From CAVXHQ01 sp963761735 (GTDB lineage: Bacteria; Pseudomonadota; Alphaproteobacteria; Rhodobacterales; Rhodobacteraceae): DNA of 64,000 nucleotides. The notes beneath the pieces were generated by a model, which saw only the letters and a program-made list of their open reading frames with translations, had not been told where the DNA came from and searched no databases. Positions 63,364 through 64,000 of this stretch are shown one piece after another. Location: assembly GCA_963761735.1 (NCBI GenBank), contig CAVXHQ010000003.1, positions 186,001 through 250,000 of the forward strand. The letters are read 5' to 3'. Within the stretch, counting starts at the first letter, position 1; each line of letters starts with the position of its first letter. Position numbers and translations under genes: made by a program.

Positions 63364-63377
63364 GGTTGTAACCGCAC

Positions 63378-63422
63378 GAATTCTTTCAAAGAATTCGACG
63401 TCGATTTCTTCGAAAGAAATCG
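63378..63422. terminator. Two tandem hairpins behind sdhB
   Basis: GAATTCTTT-C-AAAGAATTC (63378-63396) and CGATTTCTT-CGA-AAGAAATCG (63402-63422) are two near-perfect AT-rich stems between the sdhB stop and the DUF1989 start. They may end sdhB transcription. Stems of this look recur in Rhodobacteraceae. Confidence 0.7.
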
Positions 63423-63439
63423 TGGCCCCGCGCGCGACA

Positions 63440-64000
63440 TCAGATTACCCGCTCGACCATCATCTTCTTGATGTCCGAAATCGCCGCCGCCGGGTTCAGG
63501 CCCTTGGGGCAGGATTTGGCGCAGTTCATGATGGTGTGACAACGATACAGCTTGAACGGGTCCTCGAGATCGTCGAGCCGCTCGCCCGTCGCCTCGTCGC
63601 GGCTGTCGATGATCCAGCGGTGCGCCGCCAGCAATGCGGCTGGCCCAAGATACTTGTCGCCGTTCCACCAGTACGATGGGCAGGACGTCGAACAGCAGGC
63701 GCACAGGATACACTCGTAATGTCCGTCGAGCTTTTCGCGGTCCTCGACCGATTGCTTCCACTCTTTCGCGGGTGGATTGGTTTCGGTCTCCAGCCACGGC
63801 TTGATCGACGCGTGCTGCGCGTAGAAATGCGTGAGGTCGGGGATCAGATCCTTGACCACCGGCATGTGCGGCAGCGGATAGATCTTGATGTCGCCCTTCA
63901 CCTCTTCCATGCCGTGGATGCACGCGAGCGTGTTCACGCCGTCGATGTTCATCGCGCAAGACCCGCAAATCCCCTCGCGGCAGGACCGGCGGAACGTCAG
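63440..64000 (-). CDS. sdhB: Succinate dehydrogenase iron-sulfur subunit, partial
   Basis: The gene runs off the window on its 5' side; the visible 186 residues lack the N-terminal beta-grasp start. The 2Fe-2S cysteine loop CREGICGSCAMN lies at the window edge. The 4Fe-4S/3Fe-4S motifs are CILCACCSTSCPSYWWNGDKY, then YRCHTIMNCAKSCPKGLNP. SdhB relays electrons from SdhA's FAD to the membrane anchors SdhCD. The remaining sdh genes should lie beyond 64000. Confidence 0.95.
   Translation of the reverse strand: MTFRRSCREGICGSCAMNIDGVNTLACIHGMEEVKGDIKIYPLPHMPVVKDLIPDLTHFYAQHASIKPWLETETNPPAKEWKQSVEDREKLDGHYECILCACCSTSCPSYWWNGDKYLGPAALLAAHRWIIDSRDEATGERLDDLEDPFKLYRCHTIMNCAKSCPKGLNPAAAISDIKKMMVERVI

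Noticed and set aside
1..64000. CRISPR array, tRNA, rRNA or prophage
   Set aside because: No spaced direct repeats of CRISPR type, no cloverleaf or rRNA blocks, and no phage structural genes were seen.

Overview
The window is a high-GC (roughly 65%) chromosomal segment of an alphaproteobacterium, almost certainly a member of the Rhodobacteraceae (Roseobacter group). The evidence is a CobN/CobW/CbtAB aerobic cobalamin locus, crotonyl-CoA carboxylase/reductase and ethylmalonyl-CoA mutase of the ethylmalonyl-CoA pathway, a DUF6478 gene, an HvrA-type H-NS protein, a LuxR/LuxI pair with a CtrA-type box upstream, and a typical Irr-like iron box. No tRNA, rRNA, CRISPR array or prophage was seen; one IS481-family element is present. 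Layout: 1-7406 holds cobalt uptake and B12 genes (cbtB end, cbtA, a decayed ORF, DUF1636, cobW, a GNAT, a small frameshifted gene, cobN). 7480-11766 is a minus-strand envelope cluster: a secreted rhodanese-like gene (frameshifted), a membrane-anchored LysM protein, two paralogous secreted proteins and a second LysM protein with tandem repeats. It is the least explained part of the window. 11890-20382 holds folC, accD, ilvD, a lipoprotein, DUF6478 and fadH. 20392-28941 holds a VOC protein, a LysR regulator, an OmpA/GNAT/CinA-N operon, sfsA, map, an rsmD operon and a ferredoxin reductase. At 29047-30655 a peroxiredoxin gene is followed directly by an IS481-type element inserted in the CTAG that contains its stop codon. 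30655-34296 is a ridA-gdpD-DUF482-phhB-mscS operon. 34399-37475 is a two-gene type I secretion system without a nearby substrate, and 37823-40034 a frameshifted class A PBP. 40339-42170 is glnK-amtB. 42673-44400 is nfu-tsaB-rimI behind an Irr-type palindrome. 44579-50809 is a BMP/ABC nucleoside-uptake operon ending in a purine nucleoside phosphorylase. 51003-54505 holds a TauE/SafE exporter with its TIGR02186 partner, then the quorum-sensing genes. 54551-61726 holds a RecD-like helicase, ccrA, a PlsB-like acyltransferase, ecm and an H-NS gene. 61812-64000 holds deoD, a DUF1989 gene and the start-proximal-truncated sdhB. A recurrent theme is five genes that each look broken by a single-base shift, and a one-base change in a short homopolymer would repair every one of them. 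This suggests either base-calling or assembly indels, or a genome with several fresh frameshifts. Functional themes that fit together are B12 (cobW/cobN) with the B12-dependent Ecm mutase, salvage of nucleosides (ABC importer, two phosphorylases), iron-sulfur supply (nfu with an iron box, next to fadH, ilvD and sdhB in the same window), and cell-density control (luxR/luxI under a CtrA-like site).
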